Positions 1 to 6,876 are shown, counted from the first letter of the stretch. The stretch is DNA of 11,404 nucleotides from an uncultured Clostridia bacterium (GCA_937874275.1 CALNAU010000216.1:1-11404), one strand, 5' to 3'. Numbers and translations are program-made. Notes: a model not told the origin generated them from the letters alone.

Positions 1-282
1 GTGCGGTGGCTGCTGGGCAACCCGGTCACGCGCTTTTTGTCGCAGATCAGCTTCCAGTTTTACATGTGGCATCAGATTGTGGCCGCGCAGCTGCGCTACT
101 GGGGCATTCCGGCATCCGCCTCGCCCACGCCCAACATGGTGGGCGATATCGCCTGGCAGCGCCTGTTTGTGGCGCTCAGCCTGCTCATCGCGCTGGGCAT
201 CGCCACGTTGATTACATTTTTGATTGAGCAGCCGCTGGCGCGGCGCTTTGGCACCATATCCCCACCCCGAAAACGAGCATAG
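1..282 (+). CDS. Acyltransferase-3 family membrane protein, C-terminal fragment
   Basis: This is the last 93 codons of a gene that begins outside the window; the GTG at base 1 is just the edge and should not be taken as a start. The fragment reads as the end of an acyltransferase-3 (OafA-like) integral membrane protein, a family that transfers acyl groups to sugars, peptidoglycan or other cell-surface polymers. The support is the segment LSQISFQFYMWHQIV, typical of the family's late transmembrane region, then a hydrophobic helix of about 20 residues ending in ITFLIEQPLARRF, which matches the usual terminal helix followed by E-x-P-hydrophobic and basic residues. The acceptor cannot be judged because the catalytic N-terminal half is missing. 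The stop codon runs directly into the ribosome site of the next gene, which suggests co-transcription. Confidence 0.75.
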   Translation: MRWLLGNPVTRFLSQISFQFYMWHQIVAAQLRYWGIPASASPTPNMVGDIAWQRLFVALSLLIALGIATLITFLIEQPLARRFGTISPPRKRA

Positions 283-286
283 GAGG
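281..286 (+). promoter_or_regulatory. Ribosome binding site deciding the aminopeptidase start
   Basis: AGGAGG overlaps the stop codon of the upstream acyltransferase and lies 9 bases before the ATG at 296. It decides the start of the aminopeptidase. The reading frame is open further upstream (to 224), but that extension overlaps the previous gene and encodes a segment unlike the family. Confidence 0.8.
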
Positions 287-295
287 CACAACAAC

Positions 296-1420
296 ATGAA
301 GGACCCGCGCATTGACAAGCTGGCCGACATTCTGGTCAACTACGCCACCCGGCTGCAGCCGGGGGAGAAATTGCTGTTGGAGGACCGCGGCATCAACCGC
401 GAGCTGGCGGTGGCCATTATCAACAAGGCGTATCAGGCGGGCGGGCTGCCCGCGGTGCAGCTGTATGACGCGCAGGTGGACCGCGCGCTGATGCAGGGCT
501 ACACTAAGGAGCAGCTGGACTGGCTGGCCGGGCTTGACGCCAAGCGCATGAGCGACTGCGCGGCCTACATCGCCGTGCGCGGCGGCGACAACGCCTATGA
601 GACAGCCGATGTATCCGACGCCCAGAAGCGCCTGTACAGCGTGCACTACGGGCAGCCCGTGCACATGGATATCCGCGTGCCCAAGACAAAGTGGGTGGTG
701 CTGCGCTACCCCAGCCCCGGCATGGCCCAGCTGGCCGGCATGAGCACCGAGGCGTTTGAGGATTTTTACTTCAAGGTGTGCACGCTGGACTACAGCAAGA
801 TGAGCCGGGCCATGGACCCGCTGGTGGAGCTGATGGAGCGCACGGACCGCGTGCGCATCACGGGCAAGGGGACGGACCTAAGCTTCTCCATCAAGGGCCA
901 GAAGGCCATCAAGTGTGACGGGCGGCTGAACATTCCCGACGGCGAAGTGTACACATCCCCCGTGCGCGACAGCGTGGAGGGCGTGCTGCAATACAACACC
1001 CCCAGCCTGCACCAGGGCCTCACCCACGAAAATGTGCGCCTGGTCTTTCAGCAGGGCAAGATTGTGGAGGCCACCGGCAACTTCACCCAGGCGCTCAACG
1101 ACATCCTGGATACGGATGAGGGTGCGCGCTACATCGGCGAGTTCGCCATCGGCGTCAACCCCTTCATCGCCGAGCCCATGAAGGATACACTGTTTGACGA
1201 GAAAATCCGCGGCTCCTTCCACTTCACGCCCGGCAACAGCTACGATGACGCGCCCAACGGCAACAAATCCGCCGTGCACTGGGACATGGTGTGCATCCAG
1301 CGGCCCGAGTACGGCGGCGGCGAGATGTGGTTTGACGATGTGCTGGTCCGCAAGGACGGCCTGTTTGTGCCCGAGGCGCTGCACGCCCTAAACCCCGACC
1401 ACTATGAGGAGGACGCATGA
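296..1420 (+). CDS. M29-family metallo-aminopeptidase
   Basis: A 374-residue cytoplasmic aminopeptidase of peptidase family M29 (AmpS/PepS/aminopeptidase T type), which removes N-terminal residues from peptides with a two-metal centre. The start at 296 follows a strong AGGAGG, and the N-terminus beginning MKDPRIDKLADILVNYATRL is typical of the family. All expected metal ligands can be placed with the right spacing: E217 in NIPDGEV, E282 in YIGEFAIG, H309 in SFHF, Y316 seven residues later in GNSY, and H328 with D330 in VHWDMV. These match the Thermus enzyme ligands as I recall them. Length is normal and no key residue is missing. It overlaps the next gene by 4 bases (ATGA), so translation is probably coupled. 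Peptide specificity cannot be inferred. Confidence 0.92.
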   Translation: MKDPRIDKLADILVNYATRLQPGEKLLLEDRGINRELAVAIINKAYQAGGLPAVQLYDAQVDRALMQGYTKEQLDWLAGLDAKRMSDCAAYIAVRGGDNAYETADVSDAQKRLYSVHYGQPVHMDIRVPKTKWVVLRYPSPGMAQLAGMSTEAFEDFYFKVCTLDYSKMSRAMDPLVELMERTDRVRITGKGTDLSFSIKGQKAIKCDGRLNIPDGEVYTSPVRDSVEGVLQYNTPSLHQGLTHENVRLVFQQGKIVEATGNFTQALNDILDTDEGARYIGEFAIGVNPFIAEPMKDTLFDEKIRGSFHFTPGNSYDDAPNGNKSAVHWDMVCIQRPEYGGGEMWFDDVLVRKDGLFVPEALHALNPDHYEEDA

Positions 1421-2232
1421 TTACCACGCCTTTCACGCTGGCTATGAAGGGCGCCGCGCCCGATGTGGTGCTGCACCCCTACCTGCTGGATAATTCGGAG
1501 GAGATTGAGATAGGTCGCAGGCGGCCCCTGGTGTTGGTGCTGCCCGGCGGGGGCTACAGCTTCCGCTCCTTCCGCGAGGCCGAGCCCGTGGCCGTGCGGC
1601 TGCTGGGCTTGGGGCTGAGCGCCTGCGTAGTGGATTATGCCGTGGCGCCCAATCGGTTCCCGGTGGCGCTGCTGCAGGTGCTGGCCGCCATTGCCCACGC
1701 GCGCGAGCAGGCCGATGCCTGGCACATCGACCCGGACAAAATCATCCTCATGGGTTTTTCCGCCGGCGGGCACCTGGCCGCCAGCGCCGGCGTGTTCTGG
1801 AATAAGCCGCACTACGCGGCCAAGCTGGGCCGCGACAGCGCGCAGCTGCGTCCCAATGCCCTGGTGCTGGGTTACCCTGTCATTACCACGGGCGACGCCG
1901 CGCACCGCGATTCCTTTGACAACCTGCTGGGCGACGAAATCGACATCTACAGCCAGACGGTGTCGCTGGAAAAGCAGGTGAGCAACCAGGTACCGCCCAC
2001 CTTCCTGTGGCATACCTGGGACGATGCCAGCGTGCCGGTGGACAACAGCCTGCAGTTTGCCCGGGCGCTCAAGCGCCATGGCGTGCCCCACGCGCTACAC
2101 ATCTTCCCCGACGGGGTGCACGGCATCTCGCTGGCCAACCGCGAGGTGTTCGGCCCCGAGCGCGCAGCCGATACCCGGACGGAGGTGGCCCGCTGGATTG
2201 ACCTGTTTGATACGTGGCTGCAAACGCTGTGA
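1417..2232 (+). CDS. Alpha/beta hydrolase (esterase/lipase-like, BD-FAE type)
   Basis: A 271-residue cytoplasmic hydrolase with the alpha/beta fold, probably a carboxylesterase or deacetylase. Visible elements are an oxyanion-loop motif LPGGGYSFRS (about 42-51), the nucleophile elbow GFSAGGH with S115, an acid in WDDASVPV (D203 fits the D-x-x-V-P pattern), and the catalytic histidine H235 in PDGVHGIS. The order and spacing fit small acyl esterases related to the BD-FAE and xylan-esterase group. No signal peptide is present. The start codon is embedded in the stop of the aminopeptidase gene (ATGA), indicating a translationally coupled pair. The natural ester is unknown; a role in peptide or carbohydrate turnover beside the aminopeptidase would be guesswork. 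Confidence 0.88.
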   Translation: MITTPFTLAMKGAAPDVVLHPYLLDNSEEIEIGRRRPLVLVLPGGGYSFRSFREAEPVAVRLLGLGLSACVVDYAVAPNRFPVALLQVLAAIAHAREQADAWHIDPDKIILMGFSAGGHLAASAGVFWNKPHYAAKLGRDSAQLRPNALVLGYPVITTGDAAHRDSFDNLLGDEIDIYSQTVSLEKQVSNQVPPTFLWHTWDDASVPVDNSLQFARALKRHGVPHALHIFPDGVHGISLANREVFGPERAADTRTEVARWIDLFDTWLQTL

Positions 2233-3365
2233 CCGATAGCGGGCACAAAAGCCTGGGCATGTATATCCATATCCCCTTTTGTGCCACCAAGTGCAGCTAC
2301 TGCGACTTTCCCTCACAGGCCGGCCGCATGGCGCTGCGCGCGCCCTATGTGGACGCCCTGACGGCGGAGATTGCCGCCCGCGGGCAGGCGCTGGGCACCC
2401 CTGTGGTGGATACCGTGTACATTGGCGGCGGCACGCCCAGCCTTCTGCAGCCCGAGCAGATGAGCCGGGTGCTGGCGGCGGCGCACGCGCACTTCCGCCT
2501 GAGCGATGGCTGCGAAATCAGCTGCGAGGCCAACCCCGGCATGCTTAGCGCCCGATTTCTGGCGGCGCTGCGGGCGGGCGGGGTCAACCGGCTGTCCCTG
2601 GGCGCGCAGAGCGCCGATGACAGCCTGCTGCCCATGCTGGGCCGCCGGCACAGCTGGGCGCAGGTAGTACAGGCGGTCCATCTGGCGCGACAGCATGGCT
2701 TTGACAACATCAACATTGACCTCATGATGGGCATCCCCGGCCAGACACCGGACGGCTGGCAGGATACGCTGGAGGCGGCACTGGCCCTTGCGCCAGAGCA
2801 TCTCAGCTGCTACGGTCTGATTGTGGAGGAGGGGACGCCCCTGGCCGATCGCGTCGCGGCGGGGGCACTATCCCTGCCGCCCGAGGAGGCGGAGCGCGCC
2901 ATGTACGACCATACGCTGCGTCGCCTGGCGAGGGCCGGGTATACTCAGTATGAGGTCAGCAACTTCGCCCGGCCCGGCCGTGCCTGTCTGCACAACCTGC
3001 ACTGCTGGCAGCGGGCGGACTATGTGGGCGTGGGCGCCGCGGCGCACAGCCTGGTGGGCGGCGATACGCGGTTGAGCAACCCGGCCGATATCGACGCCTA
3101 CCTGGCCGGCTATTCTGCGCAGGTGCAGCGGCTCACGGCGGAGGAACGCCGGTTTGAAAGCGTCATGCTGGGCCTGCGTACCACCGCGGGGGTGGACCTC
3201 GCCGCCTTTGAAGCCATGCACGGCTTGTCTTTCCAGGAAGCCTATGGCGACAGTGCCCGGAAGTCGCTGGAACAGGCGTTGGCCGTATATACCCCGGATG
3301 GTTTCTTCCGGCTCACCCGCAGGGGCATGGATGTGATGAATACCGTTTTGCTTGACTTTCTATAG
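2229..3365 (+). CDS. hemW: Radical SAM protein HemW (heme chaperone, HemN-like)
   Basis: A 378-residue radical SAM protein of the HemW group, once annotated as oxygen-independent coproporphyrinogen oxidase and now viewed as a heme chaperone. It has the 4Fe-4S motif C18-x3-C22-x2-C25 followed by DF, then YIGGGTPSLL (64-73), EANPG (100-104), RLSLGAQS (121-128), NINIDLMMGIPGQT (160-173), SCYGLIVEEGTP (193-204), and the HemW-type segment HNLHCW...YVGVGAAAHS (255-274). The usual HN-x2-YW appears here as HN-x2-CW. A winged C-terminal segment ends the protein. I place the start at GTG 2229, which overlaps the hydrolase stop by 4 bases (GTGA). GTG 2214 and ATG 2259 are possible alternatives, and no strong ribosome site separates them. 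The clostridial habit of hemW beside lepA/hrcA is not seen here. Confidence 0.9.
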   Translation: MTDSGHKSLGMYIHIPFCATKCSYCDFPSQAGRMALRAPYVDALTAEIAARGQALGTPVVDTVYIGGGTPSLLQPEQMSRVLAAAHAHFRLSDGCEISCEANPGMLSARFLAALRAGGVNRLSLGAQSADDSLLPMLGRRHSWAQVVQAVHLARQHGFDNINIDLMMGIPGQTPDGWQDTLEAALALAPEHLSCYGLIVEEGTPLADRVAAGALSLPPEEAERAMYDHTLRRLARAGYTQYEVSNFARPGRACLHNLHCWQRADYVGVGAAAHSLVGGDTRLSNPADIDAYLAGYSAQVQRLTAEERRFESVMLGLRTTAGVDLAAFEAMHGLSFQEAYGDSARKSLEQALAVYTPDGFFRLTRRGMDVMNTVLLDFL

Positions 3366-3381
3366 CGGAACTATTTATCAT
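3352..3381 (+). promoter_or_regulatory. Sigma-A-type promoter for the SH3b gene
   Basis: TTGACT (3352-3357) is followed after 18 bases by TATCAT (3376-3381). Each hexamer differs from consensus at one position. The promoter overlaps the last codons and stop of hemW and would start transcription about 60 bases before the SH3b start codon. A short inverted repeat (TCGTT/AACGA) lies in the leader just before the ribosome site. Confidence 0.55.
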
Positions 3382-3446
3382 GGGTCTGTGCAAGAATATC
3401 GAAACGGCCCTCGTTTTATCAACGAAAGAACAAGGGAGGATATAGG

Positions 3447-4670
3447 ATGAAACACCTGCCCAAGACGATATGCCTGCTGTTGGCGGCCATGCTGCTGCTG
3501 ACGGCGCTGCCCGCGCCGGTACAGGCCGGGTCGCTGGCCGGCAACTATGCCTATGTGGTCAGGACATCCTGGCTGAACCTGCGCGCGGGCCCCGGTCTGC
3601 AGTACGACATACTGGGCAAGGCGCTGCGCGGCGAAATGATTGATATCCTCTCCTACGAGGGGGGCGGCACCTGGGTCAGCGTGCGCGTGATGTCAAGCGG
3701 CCAGGTCGGCTTTATGGATTCCTCCTACCTGGCCAGCGCGCCGGAGGATGTACCGCCCACACCCATCACCCCCACGCCCGTGTATCCCGGCCCCATCTAC
3801 CCCGGCCCGGGTTCACCCACCAACCGGCGCGCCGTGGTGCGCAACCCGGTCGCCACCCAGTTTCTCAACCTCAGGCAGTATGCCTCCTACGCGGCGCCGG
3901 TGCTGGGCATCTACTACAATGGCACCCAGTTCACGGTGCTGAGCGAATCGGGCGGCTGGTACTACGTATTGATGGATACCGGCCTGCGCGGCTACTTCCG
4001 CAGCGAGTTTGTCAGCTTTGACTTGAGCCACGTGGACCCCGGCCTGCCTGTCGCCCAGGGAACGGCTAAAATCGTCTCCTCTGGCGGGCGCGTCAACCTG
4101 CGCCAGGGGCCGGGCTACAGCTACCCGGTCATCGCCTCCTACTATCCGGGCAAGACCGTCACCGTCTACAGCAAAAACCAGGCCTTCTGGCAGATTTCTG
4201 TGGATGGCGTGGTGGGCTTTATGGACCGCAAGTTCCTGAGCACCTCGGGCTCGGGCGGCGGCTCCACTAGCGGCACCAACGCCACCGTGCGCAGCGGCGC
4301 CAGGCTCAACCTGCGCCAGCAGCCCTCCACCAGCGCCAAGGTGCTGGGCCAGTACCCGGCGGGCACAGCGGTGCGCGTCACCCGTCAGGGCACGGAGTGG
4401 TGCGCCGTTACCATCCCCTCCACCGGCGCCACCGGCTACTTCATGACCCGCTACCTCAACCTGCGCGGCCTGCCCGAGATGCCCACCAAAATTGTCAAGA
4501 ACGCCTCCGGCGGCTTCGTCTACATGCGTGCCCGGGCGACCAAAAACGCCCAGGTGATTACCAAGGTGCCCCACAACAGCGTGATCACGGTGCTGATTCC
4601 GGCAGGCACCTGGTCGCGGGTGCGGTTCGGCTCGACCAACGGATGGATGATGAGCGCGTTCCTCAAGTAA
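3447..4670 (+). CDS. Secreted protein with five SH3b repeats
   Basis: A 407-residue exported protein made almost wholly of bacterial SH3 (SH3b) domains, which usually bind peptidoglycan or other wall polymers. It has a signal peptide (basic KHLPK, hydrophobic core, likely cleavage after PVQA near residue 27, no lipobox cysteine). Five repeats follow, each opening with a V/L-N-L-R-type motif: LNLRAGPG at 43, LNLRQYAS at 140, VNLRQGPG at 216, LNLRQQPS at 287 and the divergent VYMRARAT at 358. Each ends with a G-F/Y/W-M/F segment. A proline-rich linker (about 99-126) separates repeats 1 and 2, and a Gly/Ser linker (about 266-277) separates repeats 3 and 4. No hydrolase or other catalytic domain is seen, so it is probably a wall-binding or scaffold protein. 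AGGGAGGA 7 bases or so upstream sets the start. It has its own promoter and terminator. Confidence 0.88.
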   Translation: MKHLPKTICLLLAAMLLLTALPAPVQAGSLAGNYAYVVRTSWLNLRAGPGLQYDILGKALRGEMIDILSYEGGGTWVSVRVMSSGQVGFMDSSYLASAPEDVPPTPITPTPVYPGPIYPGPGSPTNRRAVVRNPVATQFLNLRQYASYAAPVLGIYYNGTQFTVLSESGGWYYVLMDTGLRGYFRSEFVSFDLSHVDPGLPVAQGTAKIVSSGGRVNLRQGPGYSYPVIASYYPGKTVTVYSKNQAFWQISVDGVVGFMDRKFLSTSGSGGGSTSGTNATVRSGARLNLRQQPSTSAKVLGQYPAGTAVRVTRQGTEWCAVTIPSTGATGYFMTRYLNLRGLPEMPTKIVKNASGGFVYMRARATKNAQVITKVPHNSVITVLIPAGTWSRVRFGSTNGWMMSAFLK

Positions 4671-4924
4671 TCCAAAACATGCACATAAACGAAAGCGCTG
4701 CGGCCGCGGCGATTTCGTTTATGTGTTTCTATATCAATCTATGCCATTGCCGATGGCAAACGCTTTAACATTTTCTTAGTGTTAAAAATTGTCTTGATTT
4801 CAAAACGGTTTTGCGTGCAGTGAATGTCTAGGCTGGATGGGGTGCACATGAAGAATGTACGACTGCGAAATATCGGATAGCAGTGTGGAGAAAAGATGCA
4901 TATCTAAAGAAATCGTCTCATTGT
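4671..4924. other. Intergenic region between convergent genes
   Basis: This 254-base non-coding stretch lies between the SH3b gene and the convergent regulator gene. Base composition drops sharply here. It holds the long terminator-like hairpin at 4682-4725, then three smaller symmetric elements: TGCCAT/ATGGCA (4742-4758), TTTAACA/TGTTAAA (4764-4786, 9-base loop) and the odd palindrome CAAAAC-G-GTTTTG (4801-4813). The only ORF of note, 10 codons at 4848-4880, has no convincing support. Confidence 0.7.
4682..4725. terminator. Long hairpin, probable bidirectional terminator
   Basis: A 13-base arm (4682-4694, CACATAAACGAAA) pairs perfectly with 4713-4725. After one G/A mismatch the stem continues for six more pairs (one a G-T wobble) to a GGCC loop. 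It lies 11 bases after the SH3b stop. On the + strand it is followed by GTTTCT, and on the - strand by a short TTTT, so it could end both convergent transcripts. The T tracts are weak, which lowers confidence. Confidence 0.6.
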
Positions 4925-5971
4925 TCACTTCGAGGTGGTGACGCGTCCGGTCGATTCTCTTACAACCAATGTGGGCAGATAGTTGATGCTTGAGGGATTG
5001 GGATATTTGTTGAGTATCTTATTGTTTAACAACTCAACCGCCAAGCCACACCTACCATATGAGTGATGATCCATCGTAGTAAGCGGCGGGTGTGTATAGC
5101 TGCTGAGCAGAAGGTTGTCAAAACCGCACACGGAAACATCGTCCGGGATATGTTTCCCCTTTTCCTCAAGTGCCTGCAGGATGCCCAGAGAAATCATGTC
5201 ATTGGCACCGATATAAGCTGAAACTTTCTGATTAGGTTTTGCCAAGCAGGAAAGGGTCAATTCATAACCAAGCTGCTGTTCGTAATTTTCGGAATCAAAC
5301 TCAGATTCTTCGGTTTTTGTGAAGACTTCGAGGACAGCCTTGCCCCGACAAGCTTCCCGAATGCCAGCCAGCCTTCTGGCGCGCGATAATGAAATGAGCG
5401 ATGGAGGGCTAGTGATATATGCCAAACGGGTGTGACCAAGGTCAATCAGATGGTTTGCTATGGTCATGCCACTGATATAGCTGTCGAGCGAAACGCATTC
5501 CAGGTCTTTCTCATCCAGCAGCTCTCCGATAACAATAGTCGGGATATCAAGAGAGGCAAGGGTTCTTCTGCTGGATTGAGTTGGTGTAAAACCATAGATA
5601 ATACCGGATATCTTTGGTTGCATCTCTGAGAGCATTTGCAGGTACTGCTCTTCGTTGCTCTCTGTTCTATTTGTGTTAATGGTGATGAGGCGATACCCCA
5701 TGTTGTCGGAAAAATGGCTGACGCTGCGCATCATTTCCATGTAGTAGTGGTTGGATGCGTTGGGAATAATGAGGGCAATGCAGCTTCCCTCTTTTTTGGC
5801 GTAGTTCTTTGTCTTTTTTCGTGGCTTAAAGTCTAGCTGCTTGACGGCGGCTTTCACGCGGCGCTTTGTTTCTTCTGAGATAGAGACGGCCGCATTGTTG
5901 AGAACAAACGAAACGGTAGACTGTGAGACGCCTGCAAGCTTTGCCACATCGTTCATTGTGGGTTTTGTCAT
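4925..5971 (-). CDS. LacI/GalR-family transcriptional regulator
   Basis: A 348-residue regulator of the LacI family. The N-terminal helix-turn-helix is clear (MNDVAKLAGVSQSTVSFVLNN, about 6-26), followed by a hinge and a periplasmic-binding-protein-like sensor domain. Landmarks are IALIIPNASNHYYMEMM (65-81), D163 in VSLDSYISG, GHTRLAYI (179-186), GANDMISLG (255-263) and SVCGFDNL...PPLTTMDH (280-302). The hinge is unusual: the common Y-x-P-N-x2-A-R-x-L pattern is replaced by FKPRKKTKNY, with Tyr where the DNA-intercalating Leu normally sits. GGAGGA lies 4 bases before the ATG. The gene is divergent from the aldolase-transporter operon, so it is very likely that operon's local repressor. Its effector, presumably the imported acid or a breakdown product, is unknown. 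Confidence 0.93.
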   Translation of the reverse strand: MTKPTMNDVAKLAGVSQSTVSFVLNNAAVSISEETKRRVKAAVKQLDFKPRKKTKNYAKKEGSCIALIIPNASNHYYMEMMRSVSHFSDNMGYRLITINTNRTESNEEQYLQMLSEMQPKISGIIYGFTPTQSSRRTLASLDIPTIVIGELLDEKDLECVSLDSYISGMTIANHLIDLGHTRLAYITSPPSLISLSRARRLAGIREACRGKAVLEVFTKTEESEFDSENYEQQLGYELTLSCLAKPNQKVSAYIGANDMISLGILQALEEKGKHIPDDVSVCGFDNLLLSSYTHPPLTTMDHHSYGRCGLAVELLNNKILNKYPNPSSINYLPTLVVRESTGRVTTSK

Positions 5972-5998
5972 TTAATCCTCCAAGCATGGAATACTAAT

Positions 5999-6027
5999 AT
6001 AATGCAAATATTAACTCGGATAGTCAA
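5999..6027 (-). promoter_or_regulatory. Candidate promoter of the LacI-family regulator
   Basis: Read on the - strand, TTGACT occupies 6027-6022, and 17 bases on is CATTAT (6004-5999), a 4/6 match to the -10 consensus. A better hexamer, TATATT (6001-5996), lies at an unfavourable 20-base spacing, so the -10 is uncertain. The -35 box is the left arm of the inverted repeat at 6022-6042. Confidence 0.4.
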
Positions 6028-6049
6028 GGTTTTTCCTTGACTTTATCCG
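6017..6049. promoter_or_regulatory. Inverted repeat, candidate operator at the divergent promoters
   Basis: AGTCAAGG (6022-6029) and CCTTGACT (6035-6042) are perfect inverted arms around TTTTT. CGGATA (6017-6022) and TATCCG (6044-6049) extend the symmetry, offset by two bases. Each inner arm contains a TTGACT -35 hexamer facing outward. A repressor bound here would block both transcription units. Location and symmetry suit the adjacent LacI-family protein, but the core does not resemble the classic LacI-family operator with a central CG. Confidence 0.5.
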
Positions 6050-6065
6050 CGGGATTCTTTATTTT
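6037..6065 (+). promoter_or_regulatory. Candidate promoter of the aldolase-transporter operon
   Basis: TTGACT (6037-6042) is followed after 17 bases by TATTTT (6060-6065), a 4/6 match to the -10 consensus. Transcription would start near 6072, leaving a leader of about 50 bases. The -35 box is the right arm of the inverted repeat. Confidence 0.5.
6045..6055. promoter_or_regulatory. ATCC-GCG-GGAT palindrome, candidate operator
   Basis: ATCC (6045-6048) and GGAT (6052-6055) flank GCG in the spacer between the -35 and -10 of the operon promoter. The element contains CCGCGG and thus a central CG/GC core of the sort LacI-family proteins often bind. A further GGATAA occurs at 6068-6073, inverted relative to TTATCC at 6043-6048. 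It is short, and the assignment is tentative. Confidence 0.3.
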
Positions 6066-6106
6066 ATGGATAAGAACTACAGTAATACAAGGCTGCCATT
6101 ACCTAT

Positions 6107-6112
6107 AGGAGG
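6107..6112 (+). promoter_or_regulatory. Ribosome binding site selecting the GTG at 6121
   Basis: AGGAGG ends 2 bases before the GTG at 6115, too close for use, but 8 bases before the GTG at 6121. It therefore decides the aldolase start. Confidence 0.75.
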
Positions 6113-6120
6113 AAGTGTGG

Positions 6121-6876
6121 GTGAGCATTTCGGTTAATGATTCTAACAATATTAGTTTGGGCACATGGCTTCAATCCGGGAGCCCGGTGGTAGCCGAAAT
6201 CATGGCAAATGCCGGCTTTGAGTGGGTGGCAGCGGATTTGGAGCACGCAGCGATTGATTGGGGTATGTTCAGTCACTTCGTTCGCGCTGTTTCGCGCCAT
6301 GGGGCAAAACCGTATGCCCGAGTTGCTGAAAACAGTGTAATGGCTATCCGAAAAGCACTCGATTGCGGTGCGCTGGGAATCATTGTTCCATTAGTCAACA
6401 ATGCGCAGGATGCTAAGAAAGCTGTGAGTGCCGCAAAATATCCTCCTGAAGGGATACGTGGCTTTGCTTTCTGTCAGGCAAACGAGTGGGGAGACCAGTT
6501 TGATCAATATGTTGCTTTGGCAAACGATGAGGTTCGCTTGCTTGTGATGGTTGAGAGCAAAGAAGCCGTGGAACATATCGATGAAATACTATCCGTGAAA
6601 GGAGTCGATGGTGTGTTTATTGGCCCTTATGATTTAAGTGGCTCCTATGGCATCATCGGACAAACTTCTCACCCATCTATCGTGCAAGCAAAAGAAAAGG
6701 TGGTCAGTGCGTGTAAGAAACACGGGAAGACAGCAGGTCAGCATATTGTTTTGCCGACCAAAGAGAATATCAAGGAAGCCATAGAAATGGGATACAGTTT
6801 CATGGCCTTGGGTATGGATACCGTGTTTATCTCAAACAGCGCGCGCAACATCCTCTCAAGTGTAGAGGGAGAATAA
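6121..6876 (+). CDS. HpcH/HpaI-family class II aldolase
   Basis: A 251-residue cytoplasmic aldolase of the HpcH/HpaI family, which includes 2-dehydro-3-deoxyglucarate aldolase (GarL) and 2,4-dihydroxyhept-2-enedioate aldolase. These metal-dependent enzymes cleave a 4-hydroxy-2-oxo acid to pyruvate plus an aldehyde. Catalytic and metal residues are in place with family spacing: D39 and H42 in ADLEHA, R67 in YARV, E145 in VMVES and D171 in GPYDLS. Other family segments are GTWLQSGSPVVAEIMANAG (14-32), PPEGIRGF (108-115), VDGVFIGP (162-169) and GMDTVF (231-236). One departure is CQANEWG at 118-124, where relatives commonly have an A-R-A stretch. The GTG start is set by the ribosome site. As first gene of the operon, beside a transporter and a second aldolase, it probably cleaves a deoxy-keto sugar acid, but the exact substrate is unproven. 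Confidence 0.9.
   Translation: MSISVNDSNNISLGTWLQSGSPVVAEIMANAGFEWVAADLEHAAIDWGMFSHFVRAVSRHGAKPYARVAENSVMAIRKALDCGALGIIVPLVNNAQDAKKAVSAAKYPPEGIRGFAFCQANEWGDQFDQYVALANDEVRLLVMVESKEAVEHIDEILSVKGVDGVFIGPYDLSGSYGIIGQTSHPSIVQAKEKVVSACKKHGKTAGQHIVLPTKENIKEAIEMGYSFMALGMDTVFISNSARNILSSVEGE

Noticed and set aside
212..664. A 150-codon open frame on the - strand over the aminopeptidase start
   Set aside because: It overlaps two real genes in antisense, with no initiation signal and no family features.
1402..2091. A 229-codon open frame on the - strand over the hydrolase gene
   Set aside because: It is an antisense shadow of a gene with intact catalytic motifs, and its product looks like low-complexity residue noise.
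2229..3365. Annotation as coproporphyrinogen III dehydrogenase HemN
   Set aside because: The order of motifs, the C-x3-C-x2-C-D-F start and the HN-x2-CW...GVGAAAHS segment fit HemW rather than true HemN, and no heme biosynthesis genes are nearby.
3813..4574. A 253-codon open frame on the - strand across the SH3b gene
   Set aside because: It mirrors a clearly real protein, has no recognisable domain or ribosome site, and is what G+C-rich coding DNA produces by chance in the antisense frame.
4764..4786. TTTAACA/TGTTAAA hairpin as a terminator of the regulator gene
   Set aside because: The stem is A+T rich and has no T run following it on either strand. The stronger hairpin at 4682-4725 is a better terminator.
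4848..4880. A 10-codon ORF (MKNVRLRNIG) preceded by a G-rich stretch
   Set aside because: It is too short, has no promoter or conserved context visible, and is compatible with chance.
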